From positions 14,058,684 through 14,122,683 of the forward strand of contig NC_059268.1 in assembly GCF_017591435.1 (NCBI RefSeq): a stretch of DNA of 64,000 nucleotides. Direction: 5' to 3'. Shown here one piece after another: positions 36,290 through 60,076 of this stretch. The stretch's first letter is position 1, and every line of letters begins with the position of its first letter. The notes below the pieces were generated by a model. The model saw nothing but the letters and a program-made list of their open reading frames with translations, was not told where the DNA came from and made no database searches. The translations under genes and the position numbers were made by a program. The stretch comes from Portunus trituberculatus. Lineage: Eukaryota > Arthropoda > Malacostraca > Decapoda > Portunidae.

Positions 36290-37240
36290 AATGAATGAAA
36301 AGCTTGTCCTTCCTGGTTTCCCGGGAAGCTAAATTAATTCAAGAGCAATTAAAAGTTGGGATATTTGCGCTCCGACTACTTAGCATTACACCCATAATAG
36401 TAATAAAGACATGACTGAATAAGTACAGCACTGAACTATATCCTCAATATTCTGCCTGTTTCACTGCTGACAAAGTGACACTGAGTACACAAAAAGGGAT
36501 GATATCGCGAGTATGGCTTTGCTAAGACTCGCCAGTAAAGAAATAAAGATGGGATTAGTGTCAGTATTGAGGACAATTTTAGACTCATATTCTCAAACAC
36601 TTCTGTACTTCATCTCCTCCATTTCAAAAGGCTACAATTAGATTTACATAAGTTTTTAAAGATGTTTTTACGATTCTAGAGGCAGATTGACAAAATTTCT
36701 ACATTATTGATCCCTTCAGTATATCTTGAGATGCATTTCTACCACGAGTTTTGGGTATGATTGGAAAATTTATTTAGAATTGGATAGGTTTGTGGAGGTC
36801 AAAAGATTAATGGCCAGAGTCGTCACTATTTTAATCCCAACATAAGTATCTGAAGCTGTGTAAAATCACCAAATAGTAAGCAGAATGAATATGAAAACCT
36901 GGCATGATACTGAAGAGGTTAACTGGAGAAACACTATTGAAAGCCGGACTAGTATCCTCTGTGGCCTTTAAAAGTAATCGCTGAGAGAGCAAAGCTAACG
37001 TTAGGACTATTTTCTAAGGCCACAGCGATCGTTGATCAGGTTCTCGTAGATGTTTTTTTTTTTTACCAGTAATGAAGCAGAATCTTTATTAAAGTAGGAT
37101 TATGAAAACATTCTTGAAATTCAGAAACTTTCTCTTAATAAAAAAAAAAAAAAATACATCGACATATAAGAAGACTTAAGGGTACGGTAACAAATTTCAG
37201 CAGGTTGGCTGAGTCATCCGATATCGCCTTAACTTCACTT

Positions 37241-37243
<3 letters not shown>

Positions 37244-37291
<48 letters not shown>
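37244..37291. repeat. (CT)n microsatellite
   Basis: A pure CT array. Confidence 0.97.
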
Positions 37292-37296
<5 letters not shown>

Positions 37297-37756
37297 AGTA
37301 CGTAGGTGTCGACGCCTCATTTGACACTGGCTACACTGCTTCACAGGGCTTCGTTACATCACTCCCTGACAAATTACGTATCCTCGGACTGATCACATCA
37401 TTTTTTTCTCGCAATACGAAGGACCTCAGGATTTATTTATTTATATGGGTATAATGGTTTTATAAAATACCCATCCATTACTTAGCCTATCCGATAGTTT
37501 TATTGCTGTTTCAACCAATTTAACGTACGTAACTATAGCCGTTCTTAGGGTATACATATTTAACTATTTGGAGTATTTCTAGCTCCATTTTATTCACTCG
37601 AAAAATTAAATTTTCTTTACGTGGGTGTCCTGGTTAGAAGGTCACAATATGTTAGCTTATATCAATTTACCTTATGGAGGCTCCCGTGAGATGGGAGAGG
37701 GAGTAGACGGATGGGGAGAATGATTGGTTGAAACTGGAAATTTACCGTTGGTGATT

Positions 37757-37791
<35 letters not shown>

Positions 37792-38289
37792 AAAGGAAAA
37801 ATGCAGACTTGTTGCTCTCAATAACCACTGAATGAATTAAGAAAATAACTTTGATTATAGAGCAAGTGACCTTAGATTGTGCTGTTCCGTAGGCTACTCT
37901 TGATGCTACCGGTAGCACGCACAAGCAACACACACATTGATTTTCTCCTGTCGTCAACCTCTCCGTAAAAATTTCAAGATGTAATAAACAAATAACTCTG
38001 CAACCTGGGAAATGTTATTGCCCCTTACACTAACAACCAAGAAAATAAAACAACATGCAAAATGTTTTAAGCGGTATTTGTATATGTAATAATAATTGAC
38101 ACTTGCATTATACAACGAAAGCTGACATGTTGTTTTGGTTGCCTGTCTGCATACCATTAGTTAAACACCACTTACCATTAAATAATATAATAAAGGCCAT
38201 GCAAACATGGTAGTGCTATATACATTTTTTTTTTTTCTGTCCTTTCAGTTACTATATAATAAAACCTTAAATTTCCTAGTAACTAGTAC

Positions 38290-38454
38290 CTGAGAGGAAT
38301 AGAAATCACAGTGGACACAGTGGACCCCAGGACATCGTCTGCTCCCTTTGGCCTCTTGCTGAGGATGGCTGTACCACACTACTCCCGTTCTATCCATGTT
38401 TATTGGGCGGATGAAGCTGCCGTACAATAACCTGTCCTGCCAGCTCTTGCGCGC
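38290..38454 (-). CDS. Candidate internal exon of an unidentified minus-strand gene
   Basis: A 55-codon segment is open throughout in one frame. A strong minus-strand acceptor (pyrimidine tract ttgttcccgtcccttgccgc then tggcag) precedes it, and a donor (CTCAG|gtacta) follows it. It encodes ARKSWQDRLLYGSFIRPINM, then DRTGVVWYSHPQQEAKGSRR, then CPGVHCVHCDFYSSQ. It is phase 0 at both ends and GC-richer than its surroundings. The closely spaced cysteines suggest a secreted or extracellular domain (inference). No family is recognised. It is the best-supported exon of a possible minus-strand gene lying head-to-head with the vitellogenin-like gene. Confidence 0.45.
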
Positions 38455-38813
38455 CTGCCAGGCGGCAAGGGACGGGAACAAAGATTACAGCTATTGGAAA
38501 TAAATATTTCCATCCGTATTTCAACTTTAACAATTAATAACATGGAATCGAATTTTCAAACTTTTCGACGTCTTATGTCATCTTATTACAACAGCTTTTG
38601 TGGAAATTGTTGGAGCTTTTATTGCAATGATGAATTAAAGAAGGCTATAATTATGCAATATCATTTTGGAAAACATGCATGAAGGAAATCTTATAATCGT
38701 CTCTGTGATCTCTCAATTCAGTCTTTATAAGGGCAAAAAGTATTGCAGAATACGATCCCTGATTATTTGCTCATTAGATTATATCTAAACTCCATTCTTA
38801 ATCTCTCAATGGA

Positions 38814-38816
<3 letters not shown>

Positions 38817-38870
<54 letters not shown>
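38817..38870. repeat. (TG)n microsatellite
   Basis: A pure TG array about 700 bases upstream of the vitellogenin-like start codon. Confidence 0.97.
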
Positions 38871-38872
<2 letters not shown>

Positions 38873-39566
38873 CTGAGAATCAAGGGAAACCAACCGATGT
38901 TTATGAAAGCTAGAAGGACAAAAATCATGTTCACCAGATGCTTGTCTCGTCAACATAAAATATCAAATAAGTTCTCAGAAAGGAAGTTAATTTAATATTG
39001 ATACCTTACAAGAAAAGAGGAAGAAAATCACATCGTTTAAGATCTCACTTTTACTACCACGGTCGTCTTTTGTTGCTTTATTATAAGATTAAAACCCATG
39101 TGCCGCATTACGGTGCCGCCCCACGCTGACGTCCTACAGTGCCGTCCTTTATTGATGACATACTGTGAACACCCTTCAGTAACGCCCTACGGTGACGCCT
39201 TACAGTGCCTCCCTTGGATGCCACCCAGATTGTTAGTGACAAGAGAACAGTGACAAATTTTGGGATACTCTCAAGGAATTACATAGTATCACCCGTATTT
39301 AGAAATGTTTTACTTTCTCACCCAGGGCAATTTTCCAAGGCCACAGAAACGACTAGCCGGGTTTTTAAGACAATTTCTGCTTCTAACAAACTAGAAATCT
39401 TGCCAATCCATCACCAGAAACATTAAAAATACCCTTAAAAACGTGAGTATCTTCAACTAGAATCTTTGGAAAGCAGTGAAGATCAGAGAGAAAAGCGTTT
39501 CAGATTACGAGCCTACGTATGTAGAGTACTTGGCTGAGGATGAATCACATATCAGTTGTCAGTGAG

Positions 39567-51652
<12,086 letters not shown>

Positions 51653-51696
51653 GGCTGTATTTAGTATTGCAACTGTACCTACTGGAATCTAAATGG

Positions 51697-51832
<136 letters not shown>

Positions 51833-52829
51833 TAATCGGTATATATTGTAGGTATGAGCAGAATGCTTGATCTCCCAGTGGATATCCAACTGGAAATGTA
51901 TAACAGCACGGTGTCTCTATATAGATATATGCATCATGGTTATGGAGACATGTTTTTCGAAATATGAAACGTTTACATACATCTCGAAACCACGTGTAAT
52001 TTGTTTACAAGAAAGCAAACAATGATGGTTTACGGAGAGCTCGGGATGTATCCACTAGAAATAAGTATCAAAATAAACTTATGGGTAAACAGTAACAACA
52101 GTAAACTTAGTTACATAAAGTATTGTACATTACTTGTGACTGGTGGATCAACGAGATGTTTATTCTTCGCCATAATTAGTAAGTATATAGGCTACATGTA
52201 GCAGGTATGGTTATCATAAACTGTTGTAAATGCAACCTACCTAGTTCAAGAGGTAATAGATTGAGGTAAGACTCAACCTATCACTGAAATTATGAGAATT
52301 ATGAAAATCCCAATTAACTCACAATCTCGCTATACAACCTCTTAAAAGTTATCATGATGGCAATATGCGCGAAGAATGTTGGATGAAAGATTGAATGGTT
52401 TCAATGTGAACAGGAGAATATACGAATGTACCAGTATGTCATCAATAGAAAATAAAAATAAAAAGCAAGGAATAGAATAATGGAGTTAAAACATGGATGT
52501 GGAAAGAAAGGAACATCAAGAAAAAATAAAATGCATTACTTAAAACATAAAATGAAACTCATTTCGGCCTACACTTGTGAGAGGAAAATATTAAGATAAC
52601 TAATGTCTTTATCTGAACATTACGTAGCTTATGTTATATCTGTAGGGTTAGGTTTGAATTCATTCAATTCACCAATTTCATTGCTGATCTCTTCATTGTG
52701 TGGAAAATAGATTACGATTTGAAACAGCCCAAGGCAAAAGCGATCTCTCTCTCTCTCTCTCTCTCTTTTCTGCTGAAAAAAATAAAATAAAATAAAATAA
52801 CAGAGCGGTTGTGTCTAGAATGTATTGGA
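51833..52829. other. Vitellogenin-like gene 3' flank, no gene recognised
   Basis: AT-rich sequence with an aataaa at about 52073, a (CT)n run at 52744-52767 and an (AATAA)n run at 52779-52800. No coding segment is supported. Confidence 0.5.
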
Positions 52830-55434
52830 CGGTAGGCTGCGGTTATTTCCATTATCCAAATATGAGAGTTTGAAGGAATTTTTTTGCAGAAATCAAGAAA
52901 GTTTAACCATATCTAACTTCCTCGGCAAGAATGGAAGCCCTTCCGTCAAAAATAGAGGTCAAGAGAATGAGTACTACCAGAATGCATGGGAAATGTATGT
53001 AAAGCAGCAGAGAATGACAAAGTGAATGATAGTGAAGGCCAAAGTAAAGTGTGAAAGGAGTGTGATTGAATCTTTAAGAGAGAAAGGCATGGAAGGTGGC
53101 TGTGAATGGTACAAGTTCATGAGAGATGAGAATATGGCAGTGTTGGAGTGGAGAGTTTGAAGGTGAATGGTGAAGTTGTAAAAGAGAAGGAAGGAATGAG
53201 AGAGGCAATCAGACAGTTCTGGGAAGAAGTGGGTGGTGTAGGTGAGGTGTTTGGTGCGAGAGAAGGAATGCAGATGAACTGGATGAAAGGATCAGCAGGG
53301 AGGAGGTGGAGAAGTGTGTGAAAAGGTAGAAGAATGGGAAGGCAGCAGGGCCGGATGAAATACCATATGAGCTGTATAAGAATGGAGGTGATGTTGTGAT
53401 TGACAGGATGACTGAGCTTTTTAACCAGGTGTGGGAGGAGGAGAGAGTGCCAAGAATGTGGAATGAATGCAGGGTGACTCTGCTGCATAAGGGCGGACAC
53501 AAGAATAAGAATGAGTTGAAAAATTACAGGCCGATCGCGTTAGTCAATACAGTAAGCAAAGTGTTCAGTGCGGTGTTGAATGCCAGATTGTGTAAGTGGA
53601 TTGAAAGAGCTGGAGTATTAGGTGAGAAGCAGAATGGTTTCCGTGCGGACAGGAGAGCTGAGGATAACATGTTTGTGGTGAATGGAATGATTGAGAAAAA
53701 AAAAAGGAGGATGGAGGTAAACTGTATTTGGGTTTTCTGGATATAGAGAAAGCTTATGATAGGGTGAATAGAGAAATGCTAGGTAGAGTCCTAGAAAAGA
53801 TTGGGTTGAGTGCCAAGATAGTCAACATAGTGCGTAGCATGTATGTTGATACCAGAGCTAAGTACAGTTTAGGAGATATAGAAACAGACTGGGTGAGGAG
53901 TGAGAGAGGAGTTAGGCAAGGATGTATTTTGTCACCAACCCTTTTCAGCCTGTACACAGAGGAGTTAGCAGCCAGAATGAGAAGGATGAATGCAGGAGTG
54001 AGTGTGGGGAATGATAAGATAGGTGTGCTTCTTTATGCAGATGACGTAGTGGTTATGAATGAGTCAGCAGAGGAGCTGCAAAGTCTGCTGGATGTGGTTG
54101 ATGGGTATGGAAGAGATTTTGGAGTTAGATTTAGTAGTGAGAAGAGTAAGGTGATGATTGTGAATAGGTCGGAGGATGAATGTAATGCAGCATGGAGGCT
54201 GGGAGAGAATGAGTTGAAGCAGGCACAAGAATACAAGTACTTAGGGATGTAGATGAGTCCGAATGGGTGTGAAAAGTCAAAGAATGAAAAAATAAGCTTG
54301 GTGAATCAGTGGGTGGGTCGTTTAGGAAGCGCGGCAAGGATGAAAGCAAGTAAGTATGACGTGCTGAGAGAAGTGTGGAAGAGTGTGGCCGTCCCCGATA
54401 TAATGTATGGTATGGATGTGATTGCATGGAACGAGAGTGAAATTGACAAGTTAGAAGTGGGGCAGTGTAGAGTAGCTAGGCTGGCACTGAATGCACCGAG
54501 GTACACGGCAGTAGAAGCCTTAAGAGGGATATGGGATGGAGCTCTTTTAGGAAAGACTTATAAAAGCGACACTTAGGTACAAGATTAGGCTTGAGAGAAT
54601 GGAAGATGCAAGAATAGCAAGGAAGGTGTATCTGTGGAGTGAAAGTGGAAGCAAATGGAGGAAAAGGTGTATGAGAATGACAGAGAGGAATGGTCTACAG
54701 GTTGGGTGGGCAGTGAGAATGGCTGGGGTGAATCAGAATGAGCTGGAATGGGTCGTGACAAGAGGAGGCAGAGTGGGAACAGAATGGGATGTGAGGAAGT
54801 GGAAGAGTGAGATAGACAGAGATGTGAAGAGTATGGGACTGAATGAATGGAGGAATGGGATGGAACGAAAGACTACTCTGGAATGGTACAAGGTGAAAGA
54901 GGCCCCGATGTATGAGAGGTGGTACGATGGAAGCCTGGGTGGTGATCTTCTCTTCAGAGCTAGGGCACAGTGTATGGATGTGAATGCAAGGAGTTACAGG
55001 TGGTCTGAGTCCCGCAGCAAAGTGTGCCAGATGTGTGACTCGGGAGAGGACGAGACGGTGGAGCATGTGATGCTGGAGTGTGTGAAGTATGCCAGAGACA
55101 GGTATGAGATGATGCAAGTGGTGTTGACTGAGTCAGGGCATAATAGGAACGAAAGAGTGGAAAAGACGGGGAGGGAGTGGATGGTGGTGCTGCTGGGACT
55201 GAGTAGAGAAACGAATGAAAGGATGATTGAGGCGGTGAAGGAGTTTCTGGAGAGACTGTGGCGTGCCAGATGTACAGACGGCTAGAGCAAAGGACCCTGT
55301 TTCCTTTTTCTTCTTCTTTTTTTTTCCTTTTTTTCTGTGTGCCTTTTTTTGTCATCTACAGGAGCTGCCGATCCAAAGGCCCGGCTCAGGAGTGATCCCG
55401 AGTCGCTTGTAGTATCAAGATCAAGATCAAGATA
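52830..55434 (+). mobile_element. Non-LTR retrotransposon, LINE family A, 5'-truncated and decayed
   Basis: It encodes a reverse transcriptase in broken frames: NGKAAGPDEIP, LKNYRPIALVNTVSKVFSAV, FLDIEKAYDRV, RGVRQGCILSPTLFSLYTEE and the catalytic YADDVV near 54036-54053. A C-terminal Cys/His knuckle (CQMCDSGEDETVEHVMLEC, near 55030-55080) follows. Defects include stops near 53326 and 54250 and frameshifts near 53700 (poly-A) and 54560. No endonuclease domain is present, so the 5' end is missing. The 3' end is a short tandem repeat, atcaagatcaagatcaagat (about 55414-55434), not poly-A. The clade is undecided by eye; the RT resembles those of RTE- or Jockey-like elements. Confidence 0.88.
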
Positions 55435-55756
55435 TTTGTTTTGGGGAAGTTGGCGCGGCGCGGTCTGGACACTTTAGTTACCTTGCTGGAAACTAACTAC
55501 ATAATCTGCCTGCTACCAACATCTCTGTGGCATTAGAGGTTGTGGTACCACAGCTTGCAAGGCCTCAAAATATCAAACGAAATCCAGAATTGGTGTGGCG
55601 CTGAGACTTCTTTCAATGTAGATGATGAAGCAGCTCAAGACAAAACAACCCTTTTAGTCTCCATTGAAGTAGTGTGACGCTGTATTTCACCTGAACTGTG
55701 ATACAAGAACAAAAAGACTCGTGGGGCGGTAAGTGTTGGAAGCCTTCGTGTTATCT

Positions 55757-55758
<2 letters not shown>
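55435..55758. other. Unassigned spacer between two LINEs
   Basis: About 320 bases of moderately GC-rich sequence (ggcgcggcgcggtctgg near its start). No coding frame or known element is recognised. Confidence 0.45.

Positions 55759-55806
<48 letters not shown>
55759..55806. repeat. (GT)n microsatellite
   Basis: A pure GT array joined directly to the 3' end of the LINE family B element. Confidence 0.97.
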
Positions 55807-55808
<2 letters not shown>

Positions 55809-58690
55809 TTACCTAATTGTATTTACCTAATTGTAACATACGGGAAAAGAGCTATGCTCGTGTTGTCCCGTCTCCATATCTATTAATGTCCAGCTTTTTC
55901 TTAAAATCATGAATATTCCTTGCGTTGACCACTTCCACGTCTAAACTATTCCATGCTTCCACCCTTCTATGAGGAAGCTATATTTTTCACATCTCTCCTA
56001 TAAGTGGCCATTTTAGTTTTTCCCATGCCCTCTCGACATTCTTCCATTCCACATACACAGATCTTCCCTATCCATTTTTCCATGCCAATCATCACTCTGT
56101 ATATTGCTATCAGGTCTCCCCTTTCTCTTCTGTTTTCCAGGGTTGGAAGTTGCATTCTTTTCAGTCTGTCTTCATAAGTCAAATCTCTTAAGTCAGGCAC
56201 CATTTTCGTTGCAGCCCTCTGTACTTTCTCTAGTTTCCTTATGTGTTTCTTTAAGTTCGGAGCCCACTGTATTGTTGCATATTCAAGCCTCGGTCTTATC
56301 ATTGCAGTAATTATTTTCTTCATCATTTCTTCATCTAGATATACGAACGCCACTCTTATGTTCCTCAATAAGTTCAATACTTCTCCAATTATTTTGTTTA
56401 TATGTCTCTCTGGCGATAGGTCATTGGTAATTGTCACCCCAAGGTCTTTTTCTTCATGACTGGTTTTATGTCTTCATTTCCTATCTTGTACATACTCCTG
56501 ATTCTTCTTTCACTCTTGCCAAACTCTATTTTCTTGCATTTTGTCGTGTTGAACTCCATTTGCCATGTACAGCTCCATTTCCATATTCTGTCCAAGTCTT
56601 CCTGGAGTAGTTCGCAATCTTTGTCACATCTCACTTTTCGTAACAATTTTGCATCGTCTGCAAATAGGCTCACATAACTGGACACCCCATCCACCATGTC
56701 ATTTATGTAGACTGCGAACATTACTGGTGCCAACACTGATCCCTGTGGAACTCCACTCTCCACCAATCCCCATTCTGATGGTCTGTCCTTAATTATTGTT
56801 CTCATTTCTCTTCCTACCAAAAGTCTTCCATCCATTTTAGTAAACTGCCATGCACTCCTCCTACCATTTCAAGTTTCCAGATCAGTCTCTGGTGTGGTAC
56901 CTTATCAAAGGCCTTTTTTAAATCCAGATATATTCCATCAGCCCAACCATCTCTTTCCTGTATTACATCTATCACCCTCGAATAGTAACATATCAGGTTT
57001 GTCGTGCATGAACGCCCTTTCCTAAAACCAAATTGACACTCACAAAGTATGTCATTTTCTCCAAGAAGTCTGTCCATCTAGTCTTCACCACCCTCTCACA
57101 CATCTTAGCTACCACACTTGTAAGTGACACTGGTCTATAGTTCAATGGGTCTCTCTTGTTACCTGATTTATAGATTGGGACAATGTTAGCTCTTTTCCAG
57201 TCTTGGGGCACTACGCCTTCCCTTAATGAGGCATCAATTACTTCACAAACTTTTTCTGCCAATTGCTCCCTGCATTCTCTTAAAATCCATCCTGATACCC
57301 CATCAGGTCCCACAGCTTTTCTCACTTCTAAACTCCCCATCATGTTCTTGATCTCCTCCACAGTTACTTGAAACTCCTTCATAATCCCTTTCTGTTCCAT
57401 TACCAGTGGTTTGTCAAAAGCAGTCTCCTTTGTGAATACCTTCCGAAAGCATCCATTCATAGCCTCTGCCATTTCCCTGGGATCTTCACTGTATACTCCA
57501 TTTACTTCTAAACTTTCAATACTTTCTCTATTTTTGATGTTGTTGTTCACATGTCTGTAAAAAGCCTTGGTTGGTCTTTACATTTATCAATTATATCCTT
57601 TTCTTGTTTCTTTCTTTCTTCTCTTCTAATCAACACATATTCATTTCTTGCTCTTTTGTAACTTTCCCACTGCTTAATCCGTCTTTTCCTTCTCCACCTC
57701 TTCCATGCATCCTCTTTTCTTGTTCTAGCCTTTTCACATCTATCGTTAAACCAGTCCTGCTTTCCAACTTCTCTATGTTGTCTTATTGGTACAAATTTTT
57801 CTCACCTTCTTTGTATATTTTTATAAATTCCTTCCACTTTTCATTTGCTCCTTAGCACTCTTGAATTTCATCCAATTTGTCTCTTGAAAGAATTTCTTTA
57901 GGTTTCCAAAATCTGTCTTGGCATAATTCCATCTTCCCACTTTATATTCTTCATTTCTTCTAGATTTCTCTTCGTCTATCACCTTGAACTCCAAAACTGC
58001 ATGATCACTCTTTGCTAAAGGGCACTCCACCCTCATCTCCTCAATGACCATTGGCTCTGTACTAAAGACCAAGTCCAGTCTTGACGATGCTCCCTCTCCT
58101 CCAAACCTAGTATCTTCTTTGACCCACTGAGTTAACACATTTTCCATTGCCAGTGTCAATAGTGTATTTCCCATGTTGTCTCTGATCCTTCCATTGACCA
58201 GTCCTCCCAACACACCTCTTTACAATTAAAATCTCCCATCATTATAGTTCGTTCACAGCCACCCAACATTTCTTCCAGACATGTTCCTGTATCACTTATC
58301 ATTTCTTCATATTCCTGTACTGACCATGCATTTGTCTTAGGTGGTACGTACACCACTATGTAGTGCCTCTTTTTTCCTTCATTAGTTTCTGCTCTGATCT
58401 TTAGCACTTCTGCCTTTCCCATACCTTTTTCACTTGATCCACCTTTATATCTTTTTTAACCAGCAACATCACTCCTCCTCCCATCTTACCTACTCTATTT
58501 CTTTTCCAAACGTTATATTTCCCTTCTCCAACCTTCATCAGGTCTTCTCCCTCTCTCAGTTTTGTTTCAGTAAGACCCACAATATCTGGGTTCTTGTCCC
58601 TCAAGTAATCGTTGAGTTCTAAAATCCCCGATATCACTCCATTTATGTTGGAATACATTACATTTCGCTCATATGTAAGTTTCTTTAGTC
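55807..58690 (-). mobile_element. Non-LTR retrotransposon, LINE family B (CR1/L2/Jockey-like), decayed
   Basis: Minus-strand frames in order give an apurinic-type endonuclease (MYSNINGVISGILELNDYL, DIVGLTETKL, GGGVMLLVKKDI, VVYVPP, MMGDFN, SRLDLVFS, SDHAVLEF). A reverse transcriptase follows (KAVGPDGVSGWIL, LNYRPVSLTSVVAKM, FGFRKGRSCTTNL, YLDLKKAFDKVPHQRLIWKL, GVPQGSVLAPVMFAVYINDM, catalytic FADDAKL), then the C-terminal region LRNIRVAFVYLDEEMMKKII onward. At least six frame changes break it. The 5' end is truncated at a short GT run, with no first ORF. The 3' end is a doubled acaattaggtaaat motif that runs into (AC)n. Confidence 0.9.
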
Positions 58691-58742
58691 CTGTGTGTGT
58701 GTGTGTTCTCTTTCAACACACACACATGTAGTAGATAGTTAG

Positions 58743-59085
58743 AATTTTTTTTTTCCTAATGTAGGAGAGAGGGTCAGCCAAGAGCAAAAAAAAAAAAAAA
58801 AGATACAAAAGAGGCCCACTTGGTGTTGGTTCTCTAGAAGAAAGAAAAGCGTTATTCAAAATTAGGGAGCAAAGGTCTTGATATCTCTCTCTTAAAAGAA
58901 GACAAGTCATAGAAAATCGGAAATACAGAAGCAGGTAGGGAGTTCCAGAGTTTACCAGAGAAAGGTATGAATGATTGAGAGTGCAGGTTAACTCTTGCAT
59001 TAGAAAGGTGGACAGAATAGGGATGAGAGGAAGAAGAAAGCCTTGTGCAGTGAGGCTGAGGGGAGGCATGCAATTAGTATGTAAA
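58743..59085 (-). mobile_element. 3' end of LINE family C
   Basis: The minus strand encodes an RT C-terminus, SFIPFSGKLWNSLPASVFP, then YDLSSFKREISRPLLPNF. This resembles the family pattern SFIPRTxxLWNxLPxxVFP. A tail gctcttggctgaccctctct and A-rich sequence follow. Related fragments lie at 19345-19580 and 40047-40143. It is heavily 5'-truncated. Confidence 0.75.
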
Positions 59086-60037
59086 TAACAATAAAAGATA
59101 AAAACCGCGATACTCGCCGATTTTATGGTAAAGGACCAGTACAACTCTGGCATCTTATTTTTCAACTGTTTTCTACCAGACCTTCACAAAACCCAATATG
59201 ATAGGCTAATATAAAGTGGCAGAAAAATGCCACCAAACCCCCACCCCCAACAAGCTTGAGGACCTGTGGGAATGTGGGAGATTTTTGGGTAGGGTGAGAC
59301 AAAATTTATTAATTACCAGGAAGTAAATTATCAGGGTATGTTACATTACGGCAAGTTAGATAAGGTATGGGCAAACTACGGTCTACCAAATGAAGGCTAG
59401 TAAATTTGAAAGAGAAAGTTAATAAACAATGCCAAAAATTATTATGAGCATTTCATTTTCTGCCCGCAGATGTGCATAAGTGTTGGAGAGTGACTTTTCT
59501 TTGAAAACCTTTTATCTTCTATTTCAAATAAAGATAATTTTGGGTCAGTTTTGTATGTGGCTGTATAAGATTGTTATTTTTTTAATGTGATCCGAGCACT
59601 GAAAAGTTTGCCCACCACTGGGTTAGATTATGTAAAGCACGGTATTGATTTTTCTGCCATGGCATACGATAATGATTTTTCTTCTGATATAGTGAAATTT
59701 TCATTAGATTGCTTGTGCTGTTGTTATTGCAGAATGTGCTTTCCTGTTGCATATGATTGTGATTTAATTTACCTCAACCAGAAACCCACATTCCCACAGG
59801 TTGTTGTAGGTAAAGGGTTAGTGGTGCTTCTCTGCCATTTTATGTTATTGTTCTCCTTTATGCTTAAGACAAACTCTTTAAATGAAATATTTATTTGTAT
59901 TTATAATTAATTTTGTAAATGTAATGTTGAAAATAGTCAGACAATGTTAGTTTCTCTTGACTAGGATCTCATGGATACATCAAGCTTTTCCTGAATATTA
60001 ATGTTTCTAATTGATCCTTCATGTAATATATTCTCAG
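59086..60037. other. Upstream region or first intron of the APC1 gene
   Basis: AT-rich sequence without recognised coding. The first visible APC1 exon has a good acceptor (atattctcag|) 39 bases before its start codon, so a non-coding first exon probably lies in or before this region. It was not located. Confidence 0.5.
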
Positions 60038-60076
60038 GTTTCCTCAAATCTGGATGAGTTTAATGAAGCATACATT

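Larger units (their letters stand above)
35407..38289. other. Repeat-rich stretch without a recognised gene
   Basis: This stretch holds (TC)n at 35525-35551, (AG)n at 36228-36288, (CT)n at 37244-37291 and (AC)n at about 37760-37790. No supported coding segment was found between them. If the minus-strand exons around it form one gene, this would be intron. Confidence 0.55.

Noticed and set aside
52830..55434. Host reverse-transcriptase or telomerase-like gene
   Set aside because: Motif order, the Cys/His knuckle, the tandem-repeat tail, stops and frameshifts all fit a decayed LINE.
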